Shown here: piece by piece, positions 15,339-22,633 of the stretch
Position numbering within the stretch: position 1 is the stretch's first letter
Layout of the letters: each line of letters begins with the position of its first letter
Origin: JBFXDI01 sp050181295
GTDB lineage: Bacteria > Pseudomonadota > Alphaproteobacteria > Rhizobiales > Aestuariivirgaceae
DNA length: 29,346 nucleotides
NCBI GenBank assembly: GCA_050181295.1
Contig: JBFXDI010000041.1
Coordinates: 1 to 29,346 of the forward strand
Direction of reading: 5' to 3'
Position numbers and translations under genes: made by a program
The notes under the pieces: model-generated
The model's database searches: none
What the model saw: only the letters and a program-made list of their open reading frames with translations
Told to the model about the DNA's origin: nothing

Positions 15339-15659
15339 ACGGCATACTACAACGAGATCGACCCTTATGCCGCCCAATGGCTCCGAAACCTCATCGCTGC
15401 TGGTCACATCGCCCCCGGCGACGTCGATGAGCGCTCTATCGTCGACGTCACACCCGGCGATCTGGATGGCTACACCCAATGCCACTTCTTCGCCGGGATC
15501 GGCGGCTGGCCGCTCGCTCTCCGGCTCGCCGGATGGCCCGACGATCGGCCCGTCTGGACCGGCTCCTGTCCGTGCCAGCCTTTCAGCACGGCAGGCAAAG
15601 GAGCAGGGTTTGCTGACGAGCGGCCCTGCAACGCAGTGGCTCGACCTTGTTTCGTCTGA
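15336..15659 (+). pseudogene. C5-cytosine DNA methyltransferase, N-terminal fragment
   Basis: Reading from the ATG, residues 1-48 form the usual phage Dcm leader (YYNEIDPYAAQWLRNLIAAGHI...). Motif I, QCHFFAGIGGWPLALRLAGW (S-adenosylmethionine binding), and motif IV, GSCPCQPFSTAGKGAGFADER (catalytic Cys in PCQ), follow. After ADER (about 15615-15623) the frame becomes nonsense and stops at 15659. In intact relatives about 30 residues with motif VI (GEQV/ENV, catalytic Glu) come next. Here the next recognisable segment, WLDLVSSDLEALGYAFG, starts at about 15637 in the +1 frame. The simplest reading is an internal deletion with frameshift, giving a catalytically dead gene. Confidence 0.78.
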
Positions 15660-16461
15660 CTTGGAAGCCCTGGGTTATGCCTTCGGGGCGGCGGCTCTCC
15701 CGGCTTGCAGCGTCGGCGCTCCCCACATCCGCCAGCGAACTTGGTTCGTGGCCGACGCCGAACAGCGAGGATGCCAAGGCAGGGACGTCCGATCTCGAAC
15801 ATCGCAAGCAACAATCGCTGCCGCGCACCGCGTCGAGGCTGTCAGACTGGCCGACGACATCGGCGCGGGATTGGAAGGGCGCGACGCACGACCGTTGGGG
15901 CGAGAACGCCCGCCCGCTGAACGAGGTGGCGAGGCTGGCGCCGTGGTCAACCCCGAGAGCGAACAAATGGGGCTTTCCAGACGCGCACGGCAGCCAGGAA
16001 GCACCGCTGGCGGGCTGGGCAACACCCGCCGCGCAGGAACCGGGAGGGACGGCGGAAGCGCACCTAGCCCGAAAGCGCAAGGCCGCGGCGGCGGGATCAG
16101 CGATGGGCACGGAGGCTGTGACGGCGCTGTCGCTCCAAGCGCAGCTATCCGGCTGGCCGACGCCAACCAGCCTGTCCCCGGCGAAGAACGGGAACAACGA
16201 GGCGGGCAATTCGGCGGGGCTGGTGAAGATCAGGGAACTGGCCCTTGGTCCGATCTCGAATGGCTCCCCTGCCGAGACGGCAAAGCCCGGCCAACTCAAC
16301 CCGGACTTCTCCCGCTGGCTCATGGGGTATCCGGCCGAGTGGGCAAGCTGCGCGCCTACGGCAACGCCATCGTCCCGCAAGTCGGGGCGGCGTTCATCCG
16401 AGCCTGTCTCAGCGCGGCCGACGACCAGCGTCTTCGACTAGCCGGCGGGGTTTTCTCCTAG
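15631..16461 (+). pseudogene. C5-cytosine methyltransferase, C-terminal remainder (+1 frame)
   Basis: This frame continues the methyltransferase: TQWLDLVSSDLEALGYAFG and SVGAPHIRQRTWFVADAEQ correspond to the motif VII-VIII region. A variable target-recognition region follows with spaced VADAE, LADDI, VVNPE, LGNTR and LADAN words. The end, LPLAHGVSGRVGKLRAYGNAIVPQVGAAFIRACL, is motifs IX-X. No own start codon with a ribosome binding site is apparent, so it would need frameshifting from the N-terminal fragment. The stop TAG is 11 bases before the dCMP deaminase ATG. The same DNA is also open, with a family-like sequence, in the third frame. Confidence 0.7.
15647..16441 (+). CDS. Overprinted WPTP-repeat ORF in the third frame of the methyltransferase
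   Basis: From a TTG at 15647 this frame reads LFRLTWKPWVMPSGRRLSRL, then five spaced repeats GSWPTPNSEDAK, SDWPTTSARDWK, APWSTPRANKWG, AGWATPAAQEPG and SGWPTPTSLSPA, and ends with QLNPDFSRWLMGYPAEW and a Ser/Arg-rich tail; 264 residues. I recall phage and prophage proteins with the same LTWK..PSGR start, WPTP repeats and LNP.FSRWLMGYP.EW end, usually unnamed. Each WPTP lies on the same bases as a VADAE/LADAN word of the methyltransferase frame, so the two frames are two readings of one repeat. Upstream the frame stays open as RAALQRSGST. Whether it is translated is unknown. Confidence 0.45.
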   Translation: MFRLTWKPWVMPSGRRLSRLAASALPTSASELGSWPTPNSEDAKAGTSDLEHRKQQSLPRTASRLSDWPTTSARDWKGATHDRWGENARPLNEVARLAPWSTPRANKWGFPDAHGSQEAPLAGWATPAAQEPGGTAEAHLARKRKAAAAGSAMGTEAVTALSLQAQLSGWPTPTSLSPAKNGNNEAGNSAGLVKIRELALGPISNGSPAETAKPGQLNPDFSRWLMGYPAEWASCAPTATPSSRKSGRRSSEPVSARPTTSVFD

Positions 16462-16472
16462 AGGAGCGTCAT

Positions 16473-16913
16473 ATGAACTGGACCGACTATTTCATGGGTC
16501 TCGCGAGGCATGTCGCGACCAAATCGAAGGATAGAAGCACGAAGGTCGGCTGCATCATCGTGGGGCCGGATAATGAGATCCGGTCAACCGGCTACAACTC
16601 CTTCCCGCGCGGCATCGACGACGAGAACGAGGAGCGTCATCAGCGTCCTTTGAAATACAAATGGACCGAGCACGCCGAGCGGAATGCGATCTACAACGCC
16701 GCCCGCATGGGCACTCCGCTGAAGGGCTGCCGGATGTACCTGCCCTGGTTCCCCTGCATGGACTGCGCGCGGGCTGTCGTACAGTCGGGCATCTCGCAGC
16801 TCGTCTGCACCGCGCCTGATCTGGATAACCCAACATGGGGCGATGACTTCCGAAACGCGCTGGTGCTGTTCGAGGAAGCTGGCACCGAGCTTCAGTTCGT
16901 CTCGCTCGTCTGA
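16473..16913 (+). CDS. dCMP/cytidine deaminase-family protein
   Basis: The 146-residue zinc deaminase has KVGCIIVGPDNEIRSTGYNSFPRG near the N-terminus, the catalytic HAE in TEHAERNAIYNAA (about residues 66-78) and PWFPCMDCARAVVQSGI (about 90-106) with the two zinc Cys. It probably converts dCMP to dUMP for thymidylate supply, fitting a phage that also encodes a purine dNTP hydrolase-like enzyme and a polymerase. AGGAG precedes the ATG. Its stop lies in the second copy of the 24-base junction repeat, so this gene and the methyltransferase remnant form a repeat-bracketed cassette. Confidence 0.9.
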   Translation: MNWTDYFMGLARHVATKSKDRSTKVGCIIVGPDNEIRSTGYNSFPRGIDDENEERHQRPLKYKWTEHAERNAIYNAARMGTPLKGCRMYLPWFPCMDCARAVVQSGISQLVCTAPDLDNPTWGDDFRNALVLFEEAGTELQFVSLV

Positions 16914-16930
16914 TTTGGCGACCGACGATG
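16907..16930 (+). repeat. Gene-junction direct repeat, copy 2
   Basis: This segment (CGTC TGA, spacer TTTGGCGACCGACG, ATG) matches 15315-15338 at 22 of 24 positions. It again spans the end of one gene and the start of the next, which argues for exchange or duplication of a cassette at linker sequences. Confidence 0.7.
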
Positions 16931-17212
16931 CTGGACTGGCTCGGCGATAACGCGCACCTCATCCAGGCCCTCTCGGTGGCTGGGCTGATGCTGATCGGCA
17001 CGCTCCGGCTCTGTCACCGTCTGGCGCCGGCCCCACCGCTTCTCCGGCCGCGCCCTAAGCCGCCCCGGAAGATCGACTGGCCCGCCCCGCAGCCCGTATC
17101 GGCGCTGATGGTGGCATTGCGCGCGGCCGATAACGCCCTCCGCCAGGAAGACGACGAGTGGTGGCCCGGCATCGAAACGATCCGGCAGCCGTTTCCGTGG
17201 GTGCGCGGCTGA
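16928..17212 (+). CDS. Small single-pass membrane protein
   Basis: This 94-residue protein starts with a hydrophobic helix (LIQALSVAGLMLIGTLRL, about residues 11-28), then a Pro/Arg-rich linker (APAPPLLRPRPKPPRK) and an acidic-aromatic tail (EDDEWWPGIETIRQPFPW). Its stop overlaps the polymerase ATG (TGATG). The family is unknown; a membrane tether for the replication complex is conceivable but unsupported. Confidence 0.6.
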   Translation: MLDWLGDNAHLIQALSVAGLMLIGTLRLCHRLAPAPPLLRPRPKPPRKIDWPAPQPVSALMVALRAADNALRQEDDEWWPGIETIRQPFPWVRG

Positions 17213-19461
17213 TGGATGCGCTCTGCATAGACCTTGAGACAAAGAGCGACGTCAACCTGAAGACTGCTGGCGTCTACGCCTATGGCGACAGCCCGCACAC
17301 CGATGTCCTCCTCGCTTCCTACCGGATCGGCGACGGCCCGCTGAAGCGTTGGCGGCGTGACCAGCCGTGCCCGGCCGACATCCGGGCGCATGTGGATGCC
17401 GGCGGCAAGGTCCGCGCCTTCAACGCGGGCTTCGAGCGCCGATTATGGTGGAAGGTGCTGACGCCCCGCTACGGCTGGCCCAAACCTGCCTTGGAGCAGT
17501 TTACCTGTTCGGCAGCCACGGCGGCCGCCATGGGCCTCCCACGCGACCTGGAAGGCCTGTGCGAGGCACTCGGAACGCCGATCAAGAAGAACCCCGCCGG
17601 CCGCGCGCTGATCCGCTTCTTCTCCATCCCGCGCCAGCCGCGCAAAGACGAGCCGCCCGGCCTCTATTTCCACGAGCCGGAGGACTACCCGGAGAAGTTC
17701 GAGCAGTTCCACGACTATTGCGACGACGACGTGCTCGCCGAGGCGGCCGCCGACCGGCGCATGGTGCCGCTGTCGACCGAGGAGCAGGAACTTTACTGGC
17801 TCGACCAGCGCATCAACGACCGCGGCATCCGGATCGACCTTGCCTCGTCGAAGGCCGCCCTGCGGCTCGCCGAGCAGGCCAAGCTCCTGCTCGACGCCGA
17901 GATGCGCAAAGTTACCCAAGGGCCTGATGGCCGCTCCGCCGTGACCGCCTGCTCGCAAGTCGGCAAGCTGGTGGAGTGGGTCCAGGCGCAGGGCGTCGAG
18001 ATGACCAGCGCCGCCAAGGCCGAGATCGAGGAGCTTCTCGAAACCGACGATCTGCCCTCGCACGTCCGCAAAGCGGTCGAGCTGCGTCAGGAAGCCGCGA
18101 AGACGTCCGTCGCCAAGCTGAAGGCCTTCCTGAACCGCGTCAGCCCCGACGGCCACATCCGGGGCGCGTTCCTCTTCTCCGCCGCCGGCACCGGCCGCTG
18201 GTCCTCCGTCGGCGCGCAGCTCCACAACCTGCCGCGGCCGCGGAAGGAGTACGGCGACGAGCACCCCGACCTGATGCTGCTCTTCGCCGCCTTCCGCGAG
18301 GAAAGCCCGGAGTGGCTGAAATTTCTCTATGGCGAGCGGCTCGGGAAGACGCTCCACCTCGTCTCCGACGCGCTCCGGTCGTTCATATGGGCCGACCCCG
18401 GGCACGACCTGATCGTAGCGGACTATTCCGGCATCGAGGGCGCCGTCGCGGCGTGGTTCGCCGGCGAGGACTGGAAGGTCCAGGCGATGCATGACCTGAT
18501 CGCCGACCCGTCGCTGCCCGACCTGTACCGGCGCGCAGCCGCCCGGATATTCAACACGACGACCGATCTGCTGACGAAGAAAGACCCGCGCCGGCAGGTC
18601 GGCAAGGTGTCGGAGCTCTCGCTGCAGTACCAGGGCGGGGTCGGCGCCTTCCGCTCGATGGCGCGGAATTACTCGCTGAAGATCGAGCCCGTCTACGAGC
18701 CGGTGTGGGAGGTGGCCGACGACGAGCGGCGGGCGGCAGCCGAGAAGCGCTATGAGACCTGCGTCAAGCGCGGCGACGTCACCACCAAGCAACTAAGCCG
18801 GAAGGCCTGGCTGGCGGCCGAGCTGGTGAAGATCGGCTGGCGGGCAGGACATCCGGCGATCGTCGCGGCATGGCCGGCGCTGGAGACCGCGATCCGTGAG
18901 GCGATCCTCAACCCGGGCTCGCAGGTCCGCGTCCTGAAAGTCGCCTTCCTGGTCGCACAGGGCTTCCTGTGGTGCCGCCTGCCCTCCGGCCGCTGCCTCT
19001 GCTACGGCAAGCCCCGGTTGAAGGAGCAGGTATGGGTCCGGCGCCGCGAGGAAGGTGGCGAGTGGGCCGAGAGCTCCGAGGTGATGGCCCGCGACGTCGC
19101 CGAGACGCTGGCGCTCAAGAGCAAGGCGAAGATCGAAGGGACGACCAAGCCGGCGGCCACCGCGCTCGGCGTGAACAGCGTCACGAAGAAGTGGGAGCGC
19201 TTCGCGCTCTACGGTGGCCTCAGTTTCGAGAACATTGTTCAAGCAATCGCCCGGGACATCCTCGCCAACGGCATGATGAACGCCGAGGCGCACGGCTATC
19301 CTGTCATCGGGCACGTCCATGACGAGGTAATCGCGCAGCGGCTGCGCGGGGAGGGCGACGTGGCTTTCTTCGAGAAGTTGATCTGCGCCCTGCCGCCGGT
19401 CTACGCCGGCCTGCCGCTCACGGCTTCAGGATGGCGCGGCAAGAGGTACCGGAAGGACTGA
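17212..19461 (+). CDS. Family A (Pol I-like) phage DNA polymerase with 3'-5' exonuclease
   Basis: The 749-residue replicative polymerase has an N-terminal proofreading domain: Exo I CIDLETKS (Asp 7, Glu 9), Exo II-like FNAGFERRLW (near 73) and Exo III-like YCDDDV (near 170). The polymerase palm and fingers carry motif A VADYSGIEGAVAAW (near 403), motif B QVGKVSELSLQYQGG (near 461) and motif C HVHDEV (near 702). An Arg/Glu-rich insertion of about 100 residues separates B from C, as in other DUF2800/DUF2815-linked phage polymerases. The first 18 codons of the open frame overlap the previous gene and are not needed. The stop is followed immediately by the stop of the opposing - strand gene. Confidence 0.93.
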   Translation: MDALCIDLETKSDVNLKTAGVYAYGDSPHTDVLLASYRIGDGPLKRWRRDQPCPADIRAHVDAGGKVRAFNAGFERRLWWKVLTPRYGWPKPALEQFTCSAATAAAMGLPRDLEGLCEALGTPIKKNPAGRALIRFFSIPRQPRKDEPPGLYFHEPEDYPEKFEQFHDYCDDDVLAEAAADRRMVPLSTEEQELYWLDQRINDRGIRIDLASSKAALRLAEQAKLLLDAEMRKVTQGPDGRSAVTACSQVGKLVEWVQAQGVEMTSAAKAEIEELLETDDLPSHVRKAVELRQEAAKTSVAKLKAFLNRVSPDGHIRGAFLFSAAGTGRWSSVGAQLHNLPRPRKEYGDEHPDLMLLFAAFREESPEWLKFLYGERLGKTLHLVSDALRSFIWADPGHDLIVADYSGIEGAVAAWFAGEDWKVQAMHDLIADPSLPDLYRRAAARIFNTTTDLLTKKDPRRQVGKVSELSLQYQGGVGAFRSMARNYSLKIEPVYEPVWEVADDERRAAAEKRYETCVKRGDVTTKQLSRKAWLAAELVKIGWRAGHPAIVAAWPALETAIREAILNPGSQVRVLKVAFLVAQGFLWCRLPSGRCLCYGKPRLKEQVWVRRREEGGEWAESSEVMARDVAETLALKSKAKIEGTTKPAATALGVNSVTKKWERFALYGGLSFENIVQAIARDILANGMMNAEAHGYPVIGHVHDEVIAQRLRGEGDVAFFEKLICALPPVYAGLPLTASGWRGKRYRKD

Positions 19462-19857
19462 TCAAACCTCATCCGGCACGAAGCTGAGCCCGCGGCCGGC
19501 GATGACGCTCTCGACGTACTCCAGCGGGGTCACGTCGCCAGCGGCCGAGTAGACCTGCATCTGCGAGCCAGCTACGGCGGCCTGGGCATCGGCTGCATCG
19601 ATCACGCCGTCAGCTCCCCACGTGCCCGCAATGGGCGGGAGGTCGCCGTTGGTCATCGCCTGCCAGTCGGCAACGTCGCTATCGAGGGCCGACGTGTCGA
19701 ACATGCAGTAGTGTGTCACCTCGCTTTCCGAGGTGGGCGATGGATCGTCGGTAAGCCGGCGAATGAAAGTGTTCGGGCCACGGCCCATGGCGTCCCATAC
19801 GCGATTAGCGTCGACGCGCTTGGCCGCCGTGATAATGACGAGGGAAGGAAGGTTCAT
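19462..19857 (-). CDS. Hypothetical virion-associated protein
   Basis: This 131-residue acidic protein (MNLPSLVIITAAKRVDANRVWDAMGRGPNTF...) is the third gene of a - strand cassette after a LamG-like fibre gene. A GAGGAG ribosome binding site precedes the ATG at 19857. Small acidic proteins after tail-fibre genes are often fibre assembly or capping proteins; I do not recognise this one. Its TGA abuts the polymerase TGA on the opposite strand, leaving no room for a terminator. Confidence 0.65.
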   Translation of the reverse strand: MNLPSLVIITAAKRVDANRVWDAMGRGPNTFIRRLTDDPSPTSESEVTHYCMFDTSALDSDVADWQAMTNGDLPPIAGTWGADGVIDAADAQAAVAGSQMQVYSAAGDVTPLEYVESVIAGRGLSFVPDEV

Positions 19858-19867
19858 AGTGGGCTCC

Positions 19868-21028
19868 TCAGAAAGAGACGATGCCGGAGCCAAGGGCTCG
19901 CATCAGGGGTAAGAGCATGCTGTCGGGGATGAAGCGCTGGACGGCTACGGCGCGGTACGCGAACGCGGCGACCCAATTCGACATGGCGGCAGCGTTGTTC
20001 CACCCGCCTATGGCAAGCGGGCTGGTCGAGCCGCTCGGAGACGTGCCGGTTGCGCCTTGGTACTCCCGCGACCCGTTGAGCCAGAGTTCAGCGATTGAGG
20101 CGTTGGCCCTGAACAGGCTGACGATATCGGCGCCACCGACAACCGTCGTCCCCTTTATCGTAGTGCTCGCCTGCGTTCCCCAGCCGCCGACGATGACGGA
20201 ATTGGTGCCATCGCCGACCCCGGTGTAGACGCGCCTGCCTCCGGTGCTGTCGCCGCCACCGATCACATATTTCGACGTGGGCGAGCTTGGTGGACGCCAG
20301 CAGACCGCGAGCGTCATCTCGCTCGACGGCAGGAGGGTCGTCAGCAGGCTATCGTCCGTTCCGTCGAAGTTCAGATACCGCAGCGCTCCGCTCTCGGTGT
20401 AGGCAGGGCGGGAACCGGAGGTTGTCTGAAAACCGTGATTACCGAGTATCCGCTTGACCGTCACATTGTCGATATCGAGGTCAGGCGTACCGATGGTTTG
20501 CAACCGGATTTGGTCAGTCGCACTGGTCGTCCGCGTGCCATAGGCGTAAGTTGCAACGGCAGATACCTGAGCGGAAGCATTGCCGTTTACCGCGTTGAAC
20601 CTTATCGTGCCGCTAGCACGTCGGGTGATATCGAAGCCGGCTCGCAACACCTCCCCGACGCTCAAGTCAGGCGGCGAACTGGCTGAGATGTTACCGGCCG
20701 TTGTCAGGCTGGTTGCGACGCCCCCTGCAATCGACCACCCTGCGGCTTTGGTCCAATCAGTGTCGGCGTTGAACCCCCCGTTCGTGACCAGCTCTGGCCC
20801 TAGAGCGGCGCTCTTTTCTTTCGACAGGAAGAGCCCGACAGTGTTACCGGACGCCGTGATGGGCAGGCCCATCGTCGAGGCATTATACATGAGCGACTGG
20901 CCGCTATAGGTAGCGGTGCGCTCCAGATCGGTGAAGTCGAAGCCGGCATAGGCGCCGTTGCCGAAGATGTCGGAGATTTGGAACGGGCGCTCTCCGCCAA
21001 ACAGCACCGTTCGAACTGCAGCCCTCAT
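19868..21028 (-). CDS. LamG-like phage tail fibre/adhesin-type protein
   Basis: The 386-residue protein starts with a phage-like N-terminus (RPFQISDIFGNGAYAGFDFTDLERTATYSGQSLMYNAS). A carbohydrate-binding-module-like segment follows (PELVTNGGFNADTDWTKAAGWSIAGG, about residues 78-195), then a LamG/concanavalin-like sandwich (LRYLNFDGTDDSLLTTLLPSSEMTLAVCWRPP ... IAELWLNGSREY ... PLAIGGWNN, about 215-370). Such two-lectin arrangements occur in phage tail fibres and receptor-binding proteins, so it probably contacts host-surface glycans. It lies 4 bases downstream of the first cassette gene. Confidence 0.78.
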   Translation of the reverse strand: MRAAVRTVLFGGERPFQISDIFGNGAYAGFDFTDLERTATYSGQSLMYNASTMGLPITASGNTVGLFLSKEKSAALGPELVTNGGFNADTDWTKAAGWSIAGGVATSLTTAGNISASSPPDLSVGEVLRAGFDITRRASGTIRFNAVNGNASAQVSAVATYAYGTRTTSATDQIRLQTIGTPDLDIDNVTVKRILGNHGFQTTSGSRPAYTESGALRYLNFDGTDDSLLTTLLPSSEMTLAVCWRPPSSPTSKYVIGGGDSTGGRRVYTGVGDGTNSVIVGGWGTQASTTIKGTTVVGGADIVSLFRANASIAELWLNGSREYQGATGTSPSGSTSPLAIGGWNNAAAMSNWVAAFAYRAVAVQRFIPDSMLLPLMRALGSGIVSF

Positions 21029-21032
21029 GAGG

Positions 21033-21800
21033 CTAAGCCCCGACGCCGCGCAGCCGCACCTGAATGTCGCTGGTCGACGTCAGCGTGGCGCCCGTACCGT
21101 CGATCAGCAGGCCGTAAAGGTCTTTCCCGCCTGACACCGGCTTGGCGACGATCCCGAGATTGTCCACGCTGATCGAGTTCGGAGTTCCATGGTCGGTCCA
21201 CGATCCGAGCGTGGTGATCGGGATGCCTTTGATGACCTTGAAGGCGTCCGCGGCGTTGAGCGAATAGGCCGCGTTGTCGGTCTTGGTAGTCGAACTCGGG
21301 TCGGCGTTGAACAGGATGAGGGTCAGCGTCGGTGTAACGGCCGCCTTGGTGATGACCTGCACGCCGGTAATGATCACAGCCTCATCGTTGACCCGAGCCA
21401 CATTGGCGAATGTCAGCAGTCCACCCACGATGTCGCCGGCACCGTAAGCGCCGTTTGTCACGGTGGGCGTGACTGCGACGTCGAAGGCATGCCCGTGGAC
21501 CCCGCCGATATGGTTCTCCCCGGCCGCCGCCTCGGCGTATGTGTGAAGCTGACCCTTGCTGGTCGCCTTGAGCGCGATGTTGTCGCCGTCGTTCGACACC
21601 TCGGAAGCCGAGAGCGTGTCGCGCCGAACGGCCATCATCATGCCGCCGACGGGGTTGGCGGCAGCGGCGGCGTCTTCGGTGTACTCGGTACCCCCACCGC
21701 CCGCGCCGATCTCGACCGGATCGCCGTTTTCGTCCACCAGCATCGTGGCCCTGGACCACGTGCCGTCGCCGTGGTCGACGATCTTCTCAACCTCTGCCAT
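21033..21800 (-). CDS. Virion/tail-associated protein
   Basis: The 255-residue protein starts at the ATG before AEVEKIVDHGDGTWSRATMLVDENGDPVEIGAGGGGTEYTED. It then has a beta-rich domain (HAFDVAVTPTVTNGAYGAGDIVGGLLTFANVARV ... LTLILFNADPSSTTKTDNAAYSL ... DLYGLLIDGTGATLTSTSDIQVRLR). I recall this second part as a common phage structural domain in rhizobial and related phages, though without a firm name. It is the first gene of the three-gene - strand cassette. The frame stays open 73 codons upstream, but that part overlaps the divergent promoter and reads as non-coding. Confidence 0.72.
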   Translation of the reverse strand: MAEVEKIVDHGDGTWSRATMLVDENGDPVEIGAGGGGTEYTEDAAAAANPVGGMMMAVRRDTLSASEVSNDGDNIALKATSKGQLHTYAEAAAGENHIGGVHGHAFDVAVTPTVTNGAYGAGDIVGGLLTFANVARVNDEAVIITGVQVITKAAVTPTLTLILFNADPSSTTKTDNAAYSLNAADAFKVIKGIPITTLGSWTDHGTPNSISVDNLGIVAKPVSGGKDLYGLLIDGTGATLTSTSDIQVRLRGVGA

Positions 21801-21894
21801 AGACCGGCCCTCGCGCGCTGTCCGCTTTCGCGGCCGACAATACCATACAGTCCACAGGCAACGCCACTCCGGCCGATTTGTCTGTCGATGTAGG

Positions 21895-21924
21895 TTGACA
21901 AGCCGAATACATCTGACATACAGT
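21895..21924 (+). promoter_or_regulatory. Promoter for the second early operon
   Basis: A perfect TTGACA (21895-21900) and TACAGT (21919-21924) are 18 bases apart, with a start expected near 21931, about 23 bases before the RHH gene. The motif ACATCTGACATACA (21909-21922) overlapping the -10 also occurs inverted at 6100-6113 near the integration junction. Confidence 0.55.
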
Positions 21925-21953
21925 GCGACATCCACAGATTGAGGCCCTACCGG

Positions 21954-22142
21954 ATGGCTGAAGCCAAGATGCGACGGGTGATCACCACGATGCGCCTGCC
22001 GAGCGACCTGATGCGGCAATTACAAACCCGCGCCAGGCGGGAAGGACGGTCGCGGTCCAACCTCGTGGAGGTACTGTTACGCGACGGGCTGATGAAGCGG
22101 GTCAGACGGGAAGATAAGGCGAAGACCGATGTCCTTGGATGA
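21954..22142 (+). CDS. Ribbon-helix-helix (Arc/CopG-like) DNA-binding protein
   Basis: This 62-residue protein has the RHH layout: a short strand RRVITTMRLP (about residues 7-16) followed by helices DLMRQLQTRARREG and SRSNLVEVLLRDGLMKR. RHH dimers bind direct or inverted DNA repeats and commonly regulate copy number, partition or early promoters. It is the first gene after the promoter at 21895-21924, so autoregulation is likely. The origin-like repeats at 26535-26722 are a possible but untested target. It overlaps the next gene by 14 bases. Confidence 0.78.
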   Translation: MAEAKMRRVITTMRLPSDLMRQLQTRARREGRSRSNLVEVLLRDGLMKRVRREDKAKTDVLG

Positions 22143-22356
22143 TCTGCGCGCCGCCTACCCGAAGCTGGCATTCGCCCTCTATGCGCTGACCCCCGGCGGC
22201 GCGGTCACGCTGGAGGTGATCGACGAGGCCGGCGAGATCTTCGACTTCAAGGGCGAGACGGCGGCCGCTGCCATGGCCGCAGCGTTCCCCGACGTCCTGC
22301 CGGCCGTACCGGATTTGCCGGAGCCAATCGCCGAGCCCGCCAACGTTTTCGAGTAA
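22129..22356 (+). CDS. Small acidic hypothetical protein
   Basis: This 75-residue protein (MSLDDLRAAYPKLAFALYALTPGGAVTLEVIDEAGEIFDFKGETAAAAMAAAFP...) is acidic with a Pro/Glu-rich tail. It overlaps the end of the RHH gene. I recall similar short proteins in alphaproteobacterial phages but cannot assign a function. Confidence 0.7.
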   Translation: MSLDDLRAAYPKLAFALYALTPGGAVTLEVIDEAGEIFDFKGETAAAAMAAAFPDVLPAVPDLPEPIAEPANVFE

Positions 22357-22362
22357 GCCCGT

Positions 22363-22608
22363 ATGCCGAACCGGGCCTGGGTCCTCACCGAGAGGCAGAA
22401 GCGGGAGATCGTCGCCCGCTACGAGAGGAGGGAGGAAACCGTAGCGGCCATCGCCGCGAGCTATGGGGTCACCAAAGCGGCCGTCACATTGACGGCGAAG
22501 CGCAGGGGATGCCGGGCCCGGGTAAGCGGCCGCCCGAAAAGCACCAAGAGGCGTGACCTCACGCTGTTATGTATGATCTTGCTTTCGATGTTGGCCGACA
22601 AGCGCTAG
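22363..22608 (+). CDS. Small helix-turn-helix protein
   Basis: The N-terminal 50 residues (LTERQKREIVARYERREETVAAIAASYGVTKAAVTLTAKRRG) are a homeodomain-like/transposase-type HTH, and a basic arm follows (RARVSGRPKSTKRR). The last 15 residues turn hydrophobic. At 81 residues it is a stand-alone DNA-binding protein, not a transposase. It probably regulates early phage genes. Confidence 0.7.
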   Translation: MPNRAWVLTERQKREIVARYERREETVAAIAASYGVTKAAVTLTAKRRGCRARVSGRPKSTKRRDLTLLCMILLSMLADKR

Positions 22609-22633
22609 GCTGTCCGCCCGATCGAGAAAACGA

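Noticed and set aside
22363..22608. Insertion sequence transposase
   Set aside because: Only the HTH is present, with no catalytic DDE region, no terminal inverted repeats and no target duplication; best read as a small regulator.
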